DNA of 34,587 bases from Corynebacterium urinipleomorphum (GTDB lineage Bacteria; Actinomycetota; Actinomycetes; Mycobacteriales; Mycobacteriaceae): assembly GCF_900155535.1 (NCBI RefSeq), contig NZ_LT706965.1, positions 652,633-687,219 of the forward strand, given 5' to 3'. Shown in pieces: positions 15,199 to 27,286 of the stretch. The position numbers and the translations under genes are program-made. The notes beneath the pieces were generated by a model that was not told where the DNA came from, ran no database searches, and saw only the letters and a list, made by a program, of their open reading frames with translations. How positions within the stretch are numbered: the first letter of the stretch is position 1; every line of letters starts with the position of its first letter.

Positions 15199-17325
15199 CT
15201 ACAACGACTCGCGGGAGGACTCGACATCCTCGTTACTGAGCGGCGCAGTATCGTCGGCGCTCATCGGAACCACCGTCGGGAGAATGACCGGCTCGCGCTT
15301 GTACTTCTGCTCGATCGTGCGGGACACGCGGCGACGAATCTGCTGCACCATGCGGTACGGGTCGTTCTCGCCTTCAGCCGCAAGATCGAACATGGTGTTT
15401 TCCACCAGCTCGACGAGGTCCGGCAGGACACCGCGGTCATCGTCGACAAGACCCGTCGTGGACACTGCCGGGCGCTCGATGAGGCGGCTGGTACGGTCGT
15501 CGATCACGCAGGTGATGGAGATAACGCCGCCGGCGGCCAGGTTGGTGCGGTCCGCCAAGACATCCGGGTCCACGTCGCCCATGGTGGTGCCGTCGACGTA
15601 CAGGTTGCCCACCTGGTACTGGCCAGCAACCTTGATTTTGCCGTCCACCATGTCGACCACCACACCGTTTTGCGCGAGCACGGTGTTCTCCGGCTTCACG
15701 CCGGTGGCGATAGCCAGCTCCTTGTTAGCACGCAGGTGGCGCCATTCGCCGTGGACCGGCATGGCGTTGCGGGGGCGCGCCATGTTGTACAGGAACAGCA
15801 GCTCACCGGCGTAACCGTGGCCGGACGCGTGGACGTGGGCGTCGTCACTGGTGATCACGTTAGCGCCGATCTGGGCGAGGTTGTTGATCACGGCGAAGAC
15901 AGCTTCCTCGTTACCCGGGATGAGTGACGAAGACAGGATGATCGTGTCGCCGTCGCGGACAATGATCTGGCGGTGCTCGCGGCGGGACATGCGTGACAGC
16001 GCAGCCATCGGCTCACCCTGCGTACCGGTGGTGATGAGCATGACCCGGTGGGGGGCCATCTTGGCAGCCTCCTCGATCGGGATGATCGTTCCCTTCGGGG
16101 CCTTGAGCAAGTTCATCTTTTCGGCGATTTCCATGTTGCGGATCATGGAACGGCCATTGAAGGCGACCTTGCGCCCCGAGGCGACAGCGGCGTTGACCGC
16201 CATCTGCACACGGGACACGTTCGATGCGAAGGATGCCAGCACGACGCGCTGCTTCGCTGCCTGAACAAGGCGGATGAGGGTCTCCTCGATGCCTGCCTCC
16301 GACGCGGAGATGCCCGAAATCGTGGCGTTCGTGGAATCGCAGAGGAACAGGTCGATGCCTTCGTCACCGTAGCGTGCCAGCGCCGGAAGGTCCGTCGGCT
16401 TGTTGTCGTACGGTGTCATGTCGACCTTGACGTCACCGGTCATGCACACTGTGCCAGCGCCAGTCTTGATCACCACACCAAGGCAATCCGGGATGGAGTG
16501 GCCGACATGGAAGAAACGCAGGTTATACGGCCCGACAGTGATCTCGGACTTGGCATTGACCTCATGCAGCTTCGGACGCTGGCGGTGCTCCCGCGTCTTC
16601 GCAGCGATGAGCGCATTGGTGAACTTCGCCGAGTAGATCGGGATATCCGGGCGCAACTTCAGCAGCCACGGGATAGCACCGATGTGGTCCTCGTGGCCGT
16701 GGGTGACCACGAGAGCCTCAACTTTGTCCAGCTTGTTCTCGATCGGCCCGAAGTCCGGAAGGATCAGGTCCACACCCGGCTCGTCGGACGACGGGAAGAG
16801 GACACCGCAGTCCACGATGAGCAGACGGCCGTTGTACTCGAAGACCGTCATGTTGCGGCCGATCTCGGAAATACCGCCGAGGGCGTAGATGCGCAGACCG
16901 TTCTGCGGGGGCTTCTGGGGCGCAGGCAGACGCTTCGTCAGGTCCGCACCCTGCATGCCCTTCACCGGGTTACGGCGGTTGTCGCCGCCCCGTCCTCCGC
17001 GGCCGCGACCACGTCCCCGTCCGCGGCCACGATTGTTGTTGCCGCCGCCACCGTTGTTACCGCCACGGTGTCCGCCGTTACCGCCATTGTTGCCGTTACC
17101 GCCGCGGTTGTTGCTGCCGCCGTCGTGGTCAGCGTGGTTGCCGCCATTGTTGCCGCCGCCGTTGCTGTGGTCGGGGTTGCGGCCGTTATTCCCGTTGTTG
17201 GAACCGTTGCCCCCGTTGTCGCCGGGTTGAGTCTCCGCGGCCCGGAAGACCGGTTGCTGGTCTCCGGCCTCGGGCGGGCCCGCCTTGCGGGTCACTTTAC
17301 GGGAGCGATTGCGGGGTTCGTTCAT
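15199..17325 (-). CDS. rnj: Ribonuclease J
   Basis: Metallo-beta-lactamase/beta-CASP ribonuclease (5'-3' exo- and endonuclease) for mRNA decay and rRNA processing. 708 aa. Residues about 30-130 form a low-complexity region of Gly/Asn repeats turning into RG repeats (NNRGRGRGRGRGRGG). The catalytic domain follows: THGHEDHIGA gives the HxHxDH motif, with HVGHSIPDC and MTGDVKVD downstream and a beta-CASP HASGHGYAGELL. The C-terminal dimerisation domain ends with a Ser/Asp tail. Typical RNase J is about 550-560 aa, so the extra length is the N-terminal extension. It follows dapA by 2 bp. Confidence 0.95.
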   Translation of the reverse strand: MNEPRNRSRKVTRKAGPPEAGDQQPVFRAAETQPGDNGGNGSNNGNNGRNPDHSNGGGNNGGNHADHDGGSNNRGGNGNNGGNGGHRGGNNGGGGNNNRGRGRGRGRGRGGRGGDNRRNPVKGMQGADLTKRLPAPQKPPQNGLRIYALGGISEIGRNMTVFEYNGRLLIVDCGVLFPSSDEPGVDLILPDFGPIENKLDKVEALVVTHGHEDHIGAIPWLLKLRPDIPIYSAKFTNALIAAKTREHRQRPKLHEVNAKSEITVGPYNLRFFHVGHSIPDCLGVVIKTGAGTVCMTGDVKVDMTPYDNKPTDLPALARYGDEGIDLFLCDSTNATISGISASEAGIEETLIRLVQAAKQRVVLASFASNVSRVQMAVNAAVASGRKVAFNGRSMIRNMEIAEKMNLLKAPKGTIIPIEEAAKMAPHRVMLITTGTQGEPMAALSRMSRREHRQIIVRDGDTIILSSSLIPGNEEAVFAVINNLAQIGANVITSDDAHVHASGHGYAGELLFLYNMARPRNAMPVHGEWRHLRANKELAIATGVKPENTVLAQNGVVVDMVDGKIKVAGQYQVGNLYVDGTTMGDVDPDVLADRTNLAAGGVISITCVIDDRTSRLIERPAVSTTGLVDDDRGVLPDLVELVENTMFDLAAEGENDPYRMVQQIRRRVSRTIEQKYKREPVILPTVVPMSADDTAPLSNEDVESSRESL

Positions 17326-17327
17326 GC

Positions 17328-18236
17328 TTATAGGACTCCAGCCTTTTCCATGTCTCGGCGCAGAGCCTCCATCTGCTTGTCGTCTGCTGCGACAACGGGC
17401 AGGCGGGGGTCTCCGACCTCAAAGCCCTGCAGGCGCAGGGCTGCTTTTGCAAATGTCACTCCACCAAGCACAGCCTGCTGTCCAGCAAGCACACTCATGG
17501 TGGTGGCGTTGATTTCCCGCGCACGGGCGAGGTCGCCTTCCTCGAAGCTTGTCACCATTTCTCTCATCAAACCTGGGGCTGCGTGGGCGATCACGGAGAT
17601 CACTCCTGTCGCACCAATGGAGAACCACGGCAGGTTGAGAACGTCGTCGCCAGAGTACCAGGCCAGACCGGTCTCATTGATAATCGCGGTGGCTTCCAGC
17701 ATGTCGCCCTTAGCGTCTTTGACAGCCTTCACTGTCGGCAGCTCAGCCAAGGCGCGGATCGTGGAACCGGCGATAGGAATGCCGGAGCGACCCGGAATGT
17801 CGTACAGGCAGATCGGTAGATCGGTAGCTTCCGCCACGGCGCTGAAGTGCTTCAGCAGTCCGGCCTGAGACGGCTTGGAGTAGTACGGAGTGACCACCAG
17901 GAGGGAGTCGGCGCCGGCATCGCGCGATGCTTCGGCCAGCGCGACAGTGGAGCGCGTGTCGTTGGTACCCGCGCCCGCCATGATCTTCACCCGGTCACCG
18001 AGCTCCTCGCGCACTGCCTTGATCAGGGCGATCTTCTCGTCCGCGGATGTTGTGGGCGACTCACCCGTAGTGCCGCCAAGGATGAGAGAGTCGACACCGT
18101 TGTCGACTAGGTGGGCAGCCAACTTTCGCCCGGCTTCTAGGTCCAGCTCGCCGTCGCGGTCGAACGGGGTGACCATTGCAATACCGACAGTGCCGAATTC
18201 TTCTGCACCGATTTGTGCTTTAGTTGAAATGCCCAT
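17328..18236 (-). CDS. dapA: DapA, 4-hydroxy-tetrahydrodipicolinate synthase
   Basis: Condenses pyruvate with aspartate semialdehyde, the first committed step to diaminopimelate and lysine. 302 aa TIM-barrel. Pyruvate-binding [10 protein letters not shown] (about residues 54-63), the general-acid Tyr in YDIPGRSG (about 145) and the Schiff-base Lys in KAVKDAKGD (about 173) are all present. ATG 18236. It lies 43 bp after thyX and 2 bp before rnj, in the dapB-thyX-dapA-rnj operon. Confidence 0.96.
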   Translation of the reverse strand: MGISTKAQIGAEEFGTVGIAMVTPFDRDGELDLEAGRKLAAHLVDNGVDSLILGGTTGESPTTSADEKIALIKAVREELGDRVKIMAGAGTNDTRSTVALAEASRDAGADSLLVVTPYYSKPSQAGLLKHFSAVAEATDLPICLYDIPGRSGIPIAGSTIRALAELPTVKAVKDAKGDMLEATAIINETGLAWYSGDDVLNLPWFSIGATGVISVIAHAAPGLMREMVTSFEEGDLARAREINATTMSVLAGQQAVLGGVTFAKAALRLQGFEVGDPRLPVVAADDKQMEALRRDMEKAGVL

Positions 18237-18279
18237 GGTTATACAGGGTACATTCTCTTCCCCGCCAAGCTGCGTAGCC

Positions 18280-19032
18280 CTATCCGGCGTAGGGGCTGGT
18301 TGCCATCACGGAGCCGTCGGCAAGCGTGCTGATGAGGAAGTCGTCGAAAAGCGCGGGCGCTTGTTTCTTGAGTATTTCCAGGCATGCAACGGCAAGTTCG
18401 CGGATTTCGGTGTCGGCGTGCTCGCTCGCGCGCGCCGCGATGAATTCGCGCCACGCCCGGTAGTTTCCGGTGACCACGAAGCGGGTCTCGGTGGCGTTGG
18501 GCAGGATTGCGCGGGCGGCTTGACGCGCTTTTTTCTTGCGCAGAAGAGCGTTCGGCTCGGCATCAAGGTTGCTCTCCAGCGCCTGAAGGAGCTCTTCGTA
18601 GACGAACCGTGTCTCGTCGACGGCGGCCAGGAACATACGCGCGAGTTCCTCGTCGTCCGCGATCGCGGCGGGCACGACGACATCCGATTCGCCCGCCGGC
18701 ACAAAGCGCTGGGAAAGCTGCGAGAACGATAGGTGGCGGTGCCGGAGAAGCTCGTTGCCCGCCGCGCGCGAAAGGCCGCGCACGTACAGCGTCGCGGTCG
18801 CGTGCTCGAGCAGCGCGTCGTGGCCCACCTCGAGAATGTGGCGCAGATACGCCTCGTTGCTCGCCGTGTGCGGGTTCGGTTTGTCAAAGGTCTCGTAGCA
18901 GGCGCGCCCGGCAAACTCGACGAGCGCTTCCGCCTCCGTGGCTACGGAATCCTGTTCCCACTCCACGTCCGCGGGGGCCGCGAACGACGTCGCTGCAATG
19001 AGCTGCACGTCCAAATTCTTGCTCTGTGTCAT
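18280..19032 (-). CDS. thyX: ThyX, FAD-dependent thymidylate synthase
   Basis: Makes dTMP from dUMP using methylene-tetrahydrofolate and FAD/NADPH. 250 aa. The ThyX signature is [13 protein letters not shown] (about residues 97-109). The helix [20 protein letters not shown] precedes it, and the C-terminal Arg-rich motif reads [20 protein letters not shown]. Its ATG directly follows the dapB stop (TAA|ATG), so translation is coupled. Its position between dapB and dapA is typical for Corynebacterium. Confidence 0.96.
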   Translation of the reverse strand: MTQSKNLDVQLIAATSFAAPADVEWEQDSVATEAEALVEFAGRACYETFDKPNPHTASNEAYLRHILEVGHDALLEHATATLYVRGLSRAAGNELLRHRHLSFSQLSQRFVPAGESDVVVPAAIADDEELARMFLAAVDETRFVYEELLQALESNLDAEPNALLRKKKARQAARAILPNATETRFVVTGNYRAWREFIAARASEHADTEIRELAVACLEILKKQAPALFDDFLISTLADGSVMATSPYAG

Positions 19033-20668
<1,636 letters not shown>

Positions 20669-20674
20669 ACGTTG

Positions 20675-21082
20675 ATGGGGTCACCGCAATCAATGTCGCC
20701 CTCCCGCGCGCAAGCCACGGCTTGGGTCATCGTTGCCCTCATTGTCACCGCTGCGGTCGCGGGGGCTTTGCTCGCTCACTCGCGCTCGAATGGTGCGGAT
20801 AAGGTGTCGGGTCCGGTGATCCAAGACATCACCATCACGGGCATGCGGTTTTCTCCCGCACGCATCGAGGTGGACAATTCGACCCCGGTCGTTCTCAAGA
20901 TCACCAATGAAGACGACCGCACACACGACCTGAAAATCGGATCGCAATACTCTGGCGTGATTTCACCGGGCGAGACGGTGGTGCGCGACTTTGGCACCTT
21001 CGACACCAGCATTCAAGGTTGGTGCACTATGGCGTCGCACAAAGCCCGGGGCATGGTCTACGACGTGGTGGTCACGAACTAA
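20675..21082 (+). CDS. Membrane-anchored cupredoxin domain protein
   Basis: 135 aa. One N-terminal hydrophobic helix (about residues 14-34) anchors an extracytoplasmic cupredoxin domain. Type-1 copper ligands can be placed as His84 (RTHDLKIG), Cys117, His122 and Met127, the last three in WCTMASHKARGM (C-x4-H-x4-M). It could accept electrons or buffer copper at the membrane face. The start is uncertain: TTG 20672, ATG 20675 and ATG 20693 are all possible, none with a good Shine-Dalgarno. It follows the AMIN-like lipoprotein by 6 bp and overlaps the convergent membrane-protein gene by 4 bp (21079-21082). Confidence 0.78.
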   Translation: MGSPQSMSPSRAQATAWVIVALIVTAAVAGALLAHSRSNGADKVSGPVIQDITITGMRFSPARIEVDNSTPVVLKITNEDDRTHDLKIGSQYSGVISPGETVVRDFGTFDTSIQGWCTMASHKARGMVYDVVVTN

Positions 21083-22392
21083 TCCCGCATCCCCCGCGCA
21101 GCTGCGTGATCCGTGATCACCGCGCGCTGCGCCCGAACTCCCCGGGCCATGAGCGGGATGAACACAACCAGGCACAGGCACGCCACCAGGCTGCACACGA
21201 TTCGCACAACCGACGACGGTGCGAAGAGCCACCCGAGCAAAGCCAGGTTGAACACAATGACACGCGTAACCCCAGCGCGGTTGAGCTCCGCCAGCCCCGC
21301 CCGCGTCGCTGCCGGGCCGCCGCCAATCGTTGTGGGCATCAGGTAACTCATCGTCCCAATGAGCAGCTGAGCGGCGAACCCTACGAGAAGAGGAAGGGTG
21401 GGAGGAGAAAGGGGATCGAGGAAGCCGTCGATAAGTAGGGCGGACGTGCCGAAAGCCACGAGCGATGCCACGAGCCACGCGACAGCGAGCAGAGCGGACA
21501 AAGAAGAATAAGTGAAGCGGTCGCGCGTCATCGCCGACAGCACACCCGCCAACCACGTTTGCAGCGCCCACACCCACGCGGAGGCGTAAACGAGGACACC
21601 GATTCCGAGCACTCGCCCACCCCCGGTCAGAGCGCCTGCGACTGCGAGGGCAAGACCCGCACCCACAACACCCAACACAATGCGCGGGTGTGCCGGCGAC
21701 ACCCTTATCCGCCACATTGCCGGGAGCAGCACCACTAACGACGCCATCGCGGCGAATCCGACGAACCCGCCGACGTTCATCAAGACGTGCGCCAGAAGAA
21801 TTCTCTGATGCCAGGCTCCCCGCAGATCCAGCGCGAGAGCGGCACCGAAGCATCCGCCGACAACGAGGCTCACCGCCGATGCCACGTAGCCCCACGCAAC
21901 CGGGCGAAACCGCTTACGGTGCTCAGATGAAGCAATGAGCTTGCCGACGCTCCACGCGTGCCATCCCACAGCACCGAGCATCAGCCCGGCGCCGCACCAT
22001 GTGATGATCCAGTGCCAAGCGGTTGTGCTGAACAACTGTCCCACCAGGACCGCAACGGCACCGCCATTGACCAGGCGGGAGCGGGTCAGTTGAGCTGGTC
22101 GCGCCGACTCCGGGAGTCTCTGTTGAAGGAACCGTTCGGTGAGGTTTTGGGACCACACCATGATGGAATTCGTGAGAACGCCAAGGGTGAAAATGTGGAT
22201 GAGCAGCCAGCGCGACTCCGGAACAAAGGGGTGCGCGAGGCCGACAAGGACGAAGACCCCCATCCACACCGACACGGGACGCGACACCTTGCGGTGCCAC
22301 ACACGAGGGTCCCAGCGGGACGACTCCGAGCTCCGCCCGTTCGTCGCCCCAGCTGATGTGTCAGAGGCTTGACGTTTACTCGTCGTCCTCAT
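21079..22392 (-). CDS. Polytopic membrane protein, like the membrane domain of corynebacterial multicopper proteins
   Basis: About 437 aa with ten to twelve hydrophobic helices and several His residues near membrane edges ([44 protein letters not shown]). These segments resemble the N-terminal membrane part of corynebacterial multicopper-oxidase/nitrite-reductase-like proteins, or NnrS-like haem-copper proteins. That similarity is from memory. No soluble copper domain follows; instead a cupredoxin gene converges on its 3' end. ATG 22392 overlaps the pnp stop by 17 nt; GTG 22302 is the alternative start. Its C-terminal codons overlap the cupredoxin gene. Confidence 0.68.
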   Translation of the reverse strand: MRTTSKRQASDTSAGATNGRSSESSRWDPRVWHRKVSRPVSVWMGVFVLVGLAHPFVPESRWLLIHIFTLGVLTNSIMVWSQNLTERFLQQRLPESARPAQLTRSRLVNGGAVAVLVGQLFSTTAWHWIITWCGAGLMLGAVGWHAWSVGKLIASSEHRKRFRPVAWGYVASAVSLVVGGCFGAALALDLRGAWHQRILLAHVLMNVGGFVGFAAMASLVVLLPAMWRIRVSPAHPRIVLGVVGAGLALAVAGALTGGGRVLGIGVLVYASAWVWALQTWLAGVLSAMTRDRFTYSSLSALLAVAWLVASLVAFGTSALLIDGFLDPLSPPTLPLLVGFAAQLLIGTMSYLMPTTIGGGPAATRAGLAELNRAGVTRVIVFNLALLGWLFAPSSVVRIVCSLVACLCLVVFIPLMARGVRAQRAVITDHAAARGMRD

Positions 22393-24682
22393 CCTCGTTG
22401 ACCGGAACGAGGGAGATCTTGCCGCGGTTATCAATGTCGGCGATCTCCACCTCGATCTTGTCGCCGACATTGACCACGTCTTCGACATTCTCGATGCGCT
22501 TGCTGCCGCCGAGCTTGGAGATGTGCACCAGGCCGTCGCGGCCCGGGGTCAGCGACACGAAGGCTCCGAAGGCAACGGTCTTGACCACGGTGCCCAGGTA
22601 GCGCTCCCCGACCTTCGGCTGCTGCGGGTTGGCGATGGAGTTGATCTTCTCAATCGCGGCATCGGCAGCTTCACCCGTTGCGGCCGAAACGTAAATCGTT
22701 CCGTCGTCCTCAATGGAGACATCAGCGCCAGTGTCCTCGGTGATCTGGTTGATCGTCTTGCCTTTGGGCCCGATGACCTCGCCGATCTTGGACACAGGGA
22801 CTTTGACGGTGGTGATCTTCGGGGCGAGCGGGCTCATCTCGTCCGGGCCCTCGATGATCTCGGCCATGGTGTCCAGGATCGCCTCGCGGGCATCCTTCGC
22901 CTGCGTCAGCGCGCCGGCCAGAACGTCGGACGGAATGCCGTCGAGCTTGGTGTCCAGCTGCAGGGCGGTGATGAACTCGGAGGTGCCGGCGACCTTGAAG
23001 TCCATGTCACCGAACGCGTCCTCAGCGCCGAGGATGTCGGTCAGCGCGACGTACTTAGTTTCGCCGTCGACCTCACCCGAGACAAGGCCCATGGCGATGC
23101 CGGCGACCGGAGCAGCCAGCGGAACGCCGGCGTTGTACAGCGACAATGTAGACGCGCACACCGAACCCATGGATGTCGAACCATTCGAGCCCAGCGCCTC
23201 GGACACCTGGCGGATCGTGTACGGGAACTCCTCCTTGGATGGGATCACCGGCACGAGGGCGCGCTCGGCGAGCGCACCGTGGCCGATCTCGCGGCGCTTC
23301 GGGGAGCCGACGCGGCCGGTCTCGCCTGTAGAGTACGGCGGGAAGTTGTAGTGGTGGATGTAGTGCTTGGACGTCTCCGGGTGGAGGGAGTCCAGCTGCT
23401 GCTCCATCTTCAGCATGTCCAGGGTGGTCACGCCGAGGATCTGGGTCTCGCCGCGCTCGAACAGCGAGGAGCCGTGGGCACGGGGAACCAGTTCGACTTC
23501 GACCTCGAGGTCGCGGATGTCGGTGACCCCGCGGCCGTCGATACGGAAGCCCTCGGTGAGGATCTTGTTGCGCACGATCTGCTTCATTACGGCGTTGTAC
23601 GCGGCGCGGATCTGCTTGGATGCGTCCGCGTCATCCTCGCCTGGGAGGGAGTCGAGCAGGTCCGCCTCGATCTCTTCCATGTAGGCGTTAGTGGCGTCGT
23701 CGCGCTCGCCCTTGCCCTTGATGGTGAGCAGCTTGGAGAGCTTCTTGGACGCCTTCTTCTCCACAGCGTCGAAGACCTCGTCGCTGTACGGCGGGAAGAG
23801 CGGGAACTCCTGGGTCTCCTTCGCGGTGCGCTCCGCCAGGCCCTTCTGCGCCTCGCACAGCGTCCTGATGAAGGGCTTCGCAGCCTCGAGGCCTTCCGCG
23901 ACCGTGGACTCGGTCGGCGCAGGTGCGCCATCCTCGACAAGCTTGACGACGTTCGCGCCAGCCCCCGCCTCCACCATCATGATCGCGACGTCCTCGACCT
24001 TTTTGCGGCCCTTCTTCTTCTCCACGATGCGGCCGGCGACGACCATCTCGAAGACGGCCTGCTCGTGCTGCTCGTGGTTCGGGAATGCCACCCACTGGCC
24101 GTTCGGGTGGTCCTCATCGGCGATGAGCGCCATGCGCACGCCGCCGACGGCACCGGAAACCGGCAGGCCCGACAGCTGCGTGGCAGCGGATGCGCCGTTG
24201 ATGGCCACGACGTCGTAGTACTCCTCCGGGTCCCAGCTCATGACGGTGATGACGACCTGGACCTCGTTGCGCAGACCCTTGACAAAGGTCGGGCGCAGCG
24301 GACGGTCGATGAGACGGCACGCCAGGATCGCCTCGGTGGACGGGCGGCCCTCACGGCGGAAGAACGAACCCGGGATCTTGCCCGCGGCGTACATGCGCTC
24401 TTCCACGTCGACAGTGAGCGGGAAGAAGTCGAAGCCCTCGCGCGGCTGGTTCGATGCCGTGGTGGTGGCCAGCAGCATCGTCTCGTCGTCAAGGTAGGTG
24501 GTCACAGAACCGTCCGCCTGGCGGGCGAGCTGACCGGTCTCGAACCGGACGGTGCGCTCACCGAAGTCGCCGTTATCCAGGACGGCTACTGCGTCGGTGA
24601 TTCCGTATTCCTCGTCGACGTTGAATTCGACTGAATTGTCCGGGGTGTGTTTCTGGTGCTTGCTCAACAGATCCCTTTCCAT
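22376..24682 (-). CDS. pnp: Polynucleotide phosphorylase (PNPase / GpsI)
   Basis: Phosphorolytic 3'-5' exoribonuclease of RNA turnover. 768 aa from ATG 24682. Two RNase PH-like domains flank an alpha-helical linker. The second holds [14 protein letters not shown] and the catalytic Asp region [16 protein letters not shown] domain ([18 protein letters not shown]) and an S1 domain ([20 protein letters not shown] ... [10 protein letters not shown]) follow, then an acidic tail. TTG 24667 (giving MSKHQ) is a serious alternative start, because AAAGGGA sits just upstream of it. It follows rpsO, as in most bacteria, but a strong terminator separates them. Confidence 0.95.
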   Translation of the reverse strand: MERDLLSKHQKHTPDNSVEFNVDEEYGITDAVAVLDNGDFGERTVRFETGQLARQADGSVTTYLDDETMLLATTTASNQPREGFDFFPLTVDVEERMYAAGKIPGSFFRREGRPSTEAILACRLIDRPLRPTFVKGLRNEVQVVITVMSWDPEEYYDVVAINGASAATQLSGLPVSGAVGGVRMALIADEDHPNGQWVAFPNHEQHEQAVFEMVVAGRIVEKKKGRKKVEDVAIMMVEAGAGANVVKLVEDGAPAPTESTVAEGLEAAKPFIRTLCEAQKGLAERTAKETQEFPLFPPYSDEVFDAVEKKASKKLSKLLTIKGKGERDDATNAYMEEIEADLLDSLPGEDDADASKQIRAAYNAVMKQIVRNKILTEGFRIDGRGVTDIRDLEVEVELVPRAHGSSLFERGETQILGVTTLDMLKMEQQLDSLHPETSKHYIHHYNFPPYSTGETGRVGSPKRREIGHGALAERALVPVIPSKEEFPYTIRQVSEALGSNGSTSMGSVCASTLSLYNAGVPLAAPVAGIAMGLVSGEVDGETKYVALTDILGAEDAFGDMDFKVAGTSEFITALQLDTKLDGIPSDVLAGALTQAKDAREAILDTMAEIIEGPDEMSPLAPKITTVKVPVSKIGEVIGPKGKTINQITEDTGADVSIEDDGTIYVSAATGEAADAAIEKINSIANPQQPKVGERYLGTVVKTVAFGAFVSLTPGRDGLVHISKLGGSKRIENVEDVVNVGDKIEVEIADIDNRGKISLVPVNEDEDDE

Positions 24683-24767
24683 GGGGTTCTCGTCTTTATG
24701 GCGATCATCGGTGCCGCCGTTGGATGTTCCTAGATGCAACAACCAGGCATGCTACCAGCACACATGG

Positions 24768-24808
24768 AAAAACGCCCAGTTCATCCACAACGGCGGATGA
24801 ACTGGGCG
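24768..24808 (-). terminator. Intrinsic terminator after rpsO
   Basis: Perfect 14-bp stem (arms 24808-24795 and 24786-24773) with an 8-nt loop, followed on the reverse strand by TTTTT (24772-24768). It should end the rpsO transcript or attenuate transcription into pnp. Confidence 0.9.
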
Positions 24809-24849
24809 CTAAGGTGCCGGCTGGGCGGCAGCCACGCTAGCGCGCTGGA

Positions 24850-25119
24850 CTAGCGGCGCAGACCCAGGCGGGCGATGAGCTCACGGTAGCGCTCAACATT
24901 GTTCTCGCGCAGGTACTTCAGCAGGCCGCGGCGGCGACCGACGAGCAGCAGCAGACCACGGCGGGAGTGGTGGTCGTGCTTGTGGTCCTTGAGGTGCTCG
25001 GTGAGGTTGTTGATGCGCTCGGTGAGCAGTGCGACCTGGGCCTCCGGGGAGCCGGTGTCGGTCTCGTGCAGGCCGTACTCCTTGAGGATCTCTGCCTTCT
25101 TCTCAGTGGTCAAAGCCAT
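24850..25119 (-). CDS. rpsO: Ribosomal protein S15
   Basis: Primary 30S assembly protein binding the central domain of 16S rRNA. 89 aa, the standard length. Family sequence throughout: [35 protein letters not shown], then [16 protein letters not shown] and a C-terminal GLRR. ATG 25119 has a strong Shine-Dalgarno (AAGGAG). The 173-bp region upstream (25120-25292) holds no gene; I see only a possible promoter (TAGCAT on the reverse strand near 25260) there. Confidence 0.98.
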   Translation of the reverse strand: MALTTEKKAEILKEYGLHETDTGSPEAQVALLTERINNLTEHLKDHKHDHHSRRGLLLLVGRRRGLLKYLRENNVERYRELIARLGLRR

Positions 25120-25292
25120 TGTTCAGTCTCCTTGGTTATTTCAGTTCGCATTCTGCGGATCTCCCCACTCAAGGGAAGCGGTGCCGGCGACTGCTGCGAA
25201 CCACAGTCGTGCCACGCTGCACTGAGCACAGCGCGGAGCCGTTACCGAGAAAGTCATGCTAGCGCACGGGCACCGACAACTGTTAATCGCGC

Positions 25293-26249
25293 TTAGCTCG
25301 TCGCGGCGGCGAGGTCCGTCAGGCGGCGCATGAATTCGTCGAGGAAACGCGTCTTGTCCACGCCCACGGCGACCTTGGCGGTCTTCTTCTCGTCGTTGAG
25401 GCGGGTCTCGTCGCCGATGGTGCGGCCGCGGGTCTCGCCCTCGGTGTCGACCTTGAGGTTGATGTCCAGGGTGTCCACCAGCGTCGGGTCGATGGCCACG
25501 CCGACGGCCAGCGGGTCGTGCAGGCCGCAGCCGCCGAGGTGCGGCGCGGTGGTCTTGTAGGCGTCGATGTAGTAATTCGTCGCTGCCGCCAAAAAGTCGC
25601 CGCCCGGGGTGCCCAGCGCTTCCCACTTCGCGGTCTCCTCCACCGTCAGGAGGGTCTGCAGGGTGACATCCAGGCCGATCATGGTGATGTCGGTGAGGCG
25701 GCGGAAAATCGCGTCGGTGGCCTCAGGGTCCTGGTTGACATTCGCCTCCGCCCACGGGGAGACGTTGCCCGGAACGGTGAGTGCGCCACCCATCATGACA
25801 ATGTGCGCGTTATCGGCGAACGTCTGGCTCACCTTCGCCGCAGCGGCAATCGTGGTAGACGGGCCGGTGGGCACAATGACCAGCTCGTCGCCGTACTGTT
25901 CCACGGACTCGACGAGGAAGTCCACGGCGGACTTCGTCTCCACCGAACGGGTCGGCTCCGGCAGCTGCGCCTCGCCCACACCGTTCTTGCCGTGAATGAA
26001 CTCGGAGATCTCCAGCACCTCGAAGGACTCCTTCGCGCTGGCGTGGCCCGGCCCTGCGTAGACGGGAACGTCAGTGCGGCCGAAGAGCTCGAGGATGGCC
26101 AGGGTATTGCGCACGCCGGTCTCCACCAAGACGTTGCCGTACGTGCCGGTCACTCCGATGAGGTCCACTTCCTCGGAGCCGAGGGCGTATGCGAGGGCGA
26201 GGGCATCGTCGATGCCGGTGTCCAGATCCAGAATCATTTTGCGGGTCAT
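25293..26249 (-). CDS. Nucleoside hydrolase (inosine-uridine preferring type)
   Basis: Cleaves the N-glycosidic bond of ribonucleosides for salvage. 318 aa from ATG 26249. The hallmark N-terminal Ca-binding Asp cluster is present as DLDTGIDDALAL (D-x-D-x3-DD). GTGPS-like VPTGPSTTIAAA, then GNVSPWAEANVNQDPEA and the late GLHDPLAV (His-Asp) complete the active site. Substrate preference cannot be read. TAGTGT lies 8 nt before the start, so a leaderless mRNA is likely. It is downstream of ribF on the same strand, with its own promoter. Confidence 0.9.
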   Translation of the reverse strand: MTRKMILDLDTGIDDALALAYALGSEEVDLIGVTGTYGNVLVETGVRNTLAILELFGRTDVPVYAGPGHASAKESFEVLEISEFIHGKNGVGEAQLPEPTRSVETKSAVDFLVESVEQYGDELVIVPTGPSTTIAAAAKVSQTFADNAHIVMMGGALTVPGNVSPWAEANVNQDPEATDAIFRRLTDITMIGLDVTLQTLLTVEETAKWEALGTPGGDFLAAATNYYIDAYKTTAPHLGGCGLHDPLAVGVAIDPTLVDTLDINLKVDTEGETRGRTIGDETRLNDEKKTAKVAVGVDKTRFLDEFMRRLTDLAAATS

Positions 26250-26257
26250 GGCACACC

Positions 26258-26263
26258 ACACTA
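26258..26263 (-). promoter_or_regulatory. Putative -10 of leaderless nucleoside hydrolase promoter
   Basis: TAGTGT, 8 nt before ATG 26249; no SD between. Confidence 0.4.
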
Positions 26264-26292
26264 GCCCGTCTCAACCAGCGGGCTGCGACAGG

Positions 26293-27279
26293 TTAAGACA
26301 AGATTTCCCGGACGCGGGCGACATCGCGGGCCATGTTCTCCAGCAGCTCGTCAACTGAGTCGAATTTCACCATGTCGCGCACCTTGGCAATGAATTCAAC
26401 TCGGGCAACACGGCCGTACAGGTCGGCGTCCCGGTCGAGCACGAAAGACTCGATGCTGCGGCGGTGGTCGCCGAAGGTGGGGTTCGTGCCCACGGAGATC
26501 GCCGCCGGGTACCGGATGCCGGGCTCCATGTCGCCTTCGATGGACCCGAGAGCCTCCGAGTCCCCGGCCTCCGAATCTGGCAGCACAGTGAACCATCCGG
26601 CGTAGACACCGTCGGCGGGAACAGCGTCGGTGTCCGCTGCGTACTGGTTGGCAGTCGGGTACCCGAGTTCCCTGCCGCCGCGGCCCGCGCCGCGCTCCAC
26701 CTCAGCGGTCACGGAGAATTCGCGGCCCAGGAACTCGGAGGCCGCGGCGACGTCGCCGCCGCGGAGGGCGTCGCGGATGGCGGTGGAGCAGACGCGCTCG
26801 GTGCCGTCGAAAAGCAGCGAAACGACATCGACGTCAACTTGGTACTTCTCCCCGAGCGCAAGCATTGTCTGCGCGGTGCCCGACGCACCCGCACCGAAAG
26901 TGAAGTTCTCCCCCACAACCACGCGCGAAGCGTGCAGCGTCTCCACGATCACGGAACGGAAATACTCCTCGGGGCTCACCCCGGCGAGCTCTTTCGTGAA
27001 GTCGATGACCAGCAGGTGGTCGACGCCCAGCTCGCCGATCAGACGGGCGCGCTCCGTGAGCGGCAGCAACGTGTCCGGGGTGCGCTCGGGCGCGAAAATC
27101 TTCACCGGGTGCGGGTCGAACGTCATCACCACGGAATCCACCCCAGCCTCGCGGGCGAGGTCAACCGCCCGCCGGATGAGCTTCTGGTGGCCGCGGTGCA
27201 CGCCGTCGAAGACACCGATGGTGACAACGGGGTCGCGCATGTCGGCGGGAACCTGGCCGAGCCCAGACAAAATATCCAC
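26293..27279 (-). CDS. ribF: RibF, bifunctional riboflavin kinase / FAD synthetase
   Basis: Makes FMN then FAD. 328 aa. The N-terminal FMN adenylyltransferase domain has GVFDGVHRGHQKLI (about residues 22-35). The C-terminal riboflavin kinase domain has GRELGYPTANQ (about residues 201-211), where the conserved family motif is G-R-x-[IL]-G-[FY]-P-T-A-N, and later AISVGTNPTFG and VESFVLD-like IESFVLDRDADLYG. The start is GTG 27279, with TACGCT 7 nt upstream. Divergent from truB across only 31 bp. FAD made by this enzyme serves ThyX, among others. Confidence 0.95.
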   Translation of the reverse strand: MDILSGLGQVPADMRDPVVTIGVFDGVHRGHQKLIRRAVDLAREAGVDSVVMTFDPHPVKIFAPERTPDTLLPLTERARLIGELGVDHLLVIDFTKELAGVSPEEYFRSVIVETLHASRVVVGENFTFGAGASGTAQTMLALGEKYQVDVDVVSLLFDGTERVCSTAIRDALRGGDVAAASEFLGREFSVTAEVERGAGRGGRELGYPTANQYAADTDAVPADGVYAGWFTVLPDSEAGDSEALGSIEGDMEPGIRYPAAISVGTNPTFGDHRRSIESFVLDRDADLYGRVARVEFIAKVRDMVKFDSVDELLENMARDVARVREILS

Positions 27280-27286
27280 GCCGGAA

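Noticed and set aside
16965..17240. Repetitive GCC/GTT tract considered as a microsatellite or CRISPR-like array
   Set aside because: It is coding sequence for the RNase J low-complexity N-terminus; the repeats are degenerate and lack constant spacers.
16048..17868. A 606-codon plus-strand open frame opposite rnj and dapA
   Set aside because: Its Val/Ala/Thr-rich stretch is only the antisense of the RNase J Gly/Asn repeats.
22523..24634. A 703-codon plus-strand open frame opposite pnp
   Set aside because: Composition is the antisense image of pnp (Leu/Arg/Asp/His-rich) and has no recognisable domain.
25120..25292. Searched the rpsO upstream region for an rRNA-mimic leader or small gene
   Set aside because: No convincing S15-binding fold or coding frame could be made out by eye; only a weak promoter candidate.
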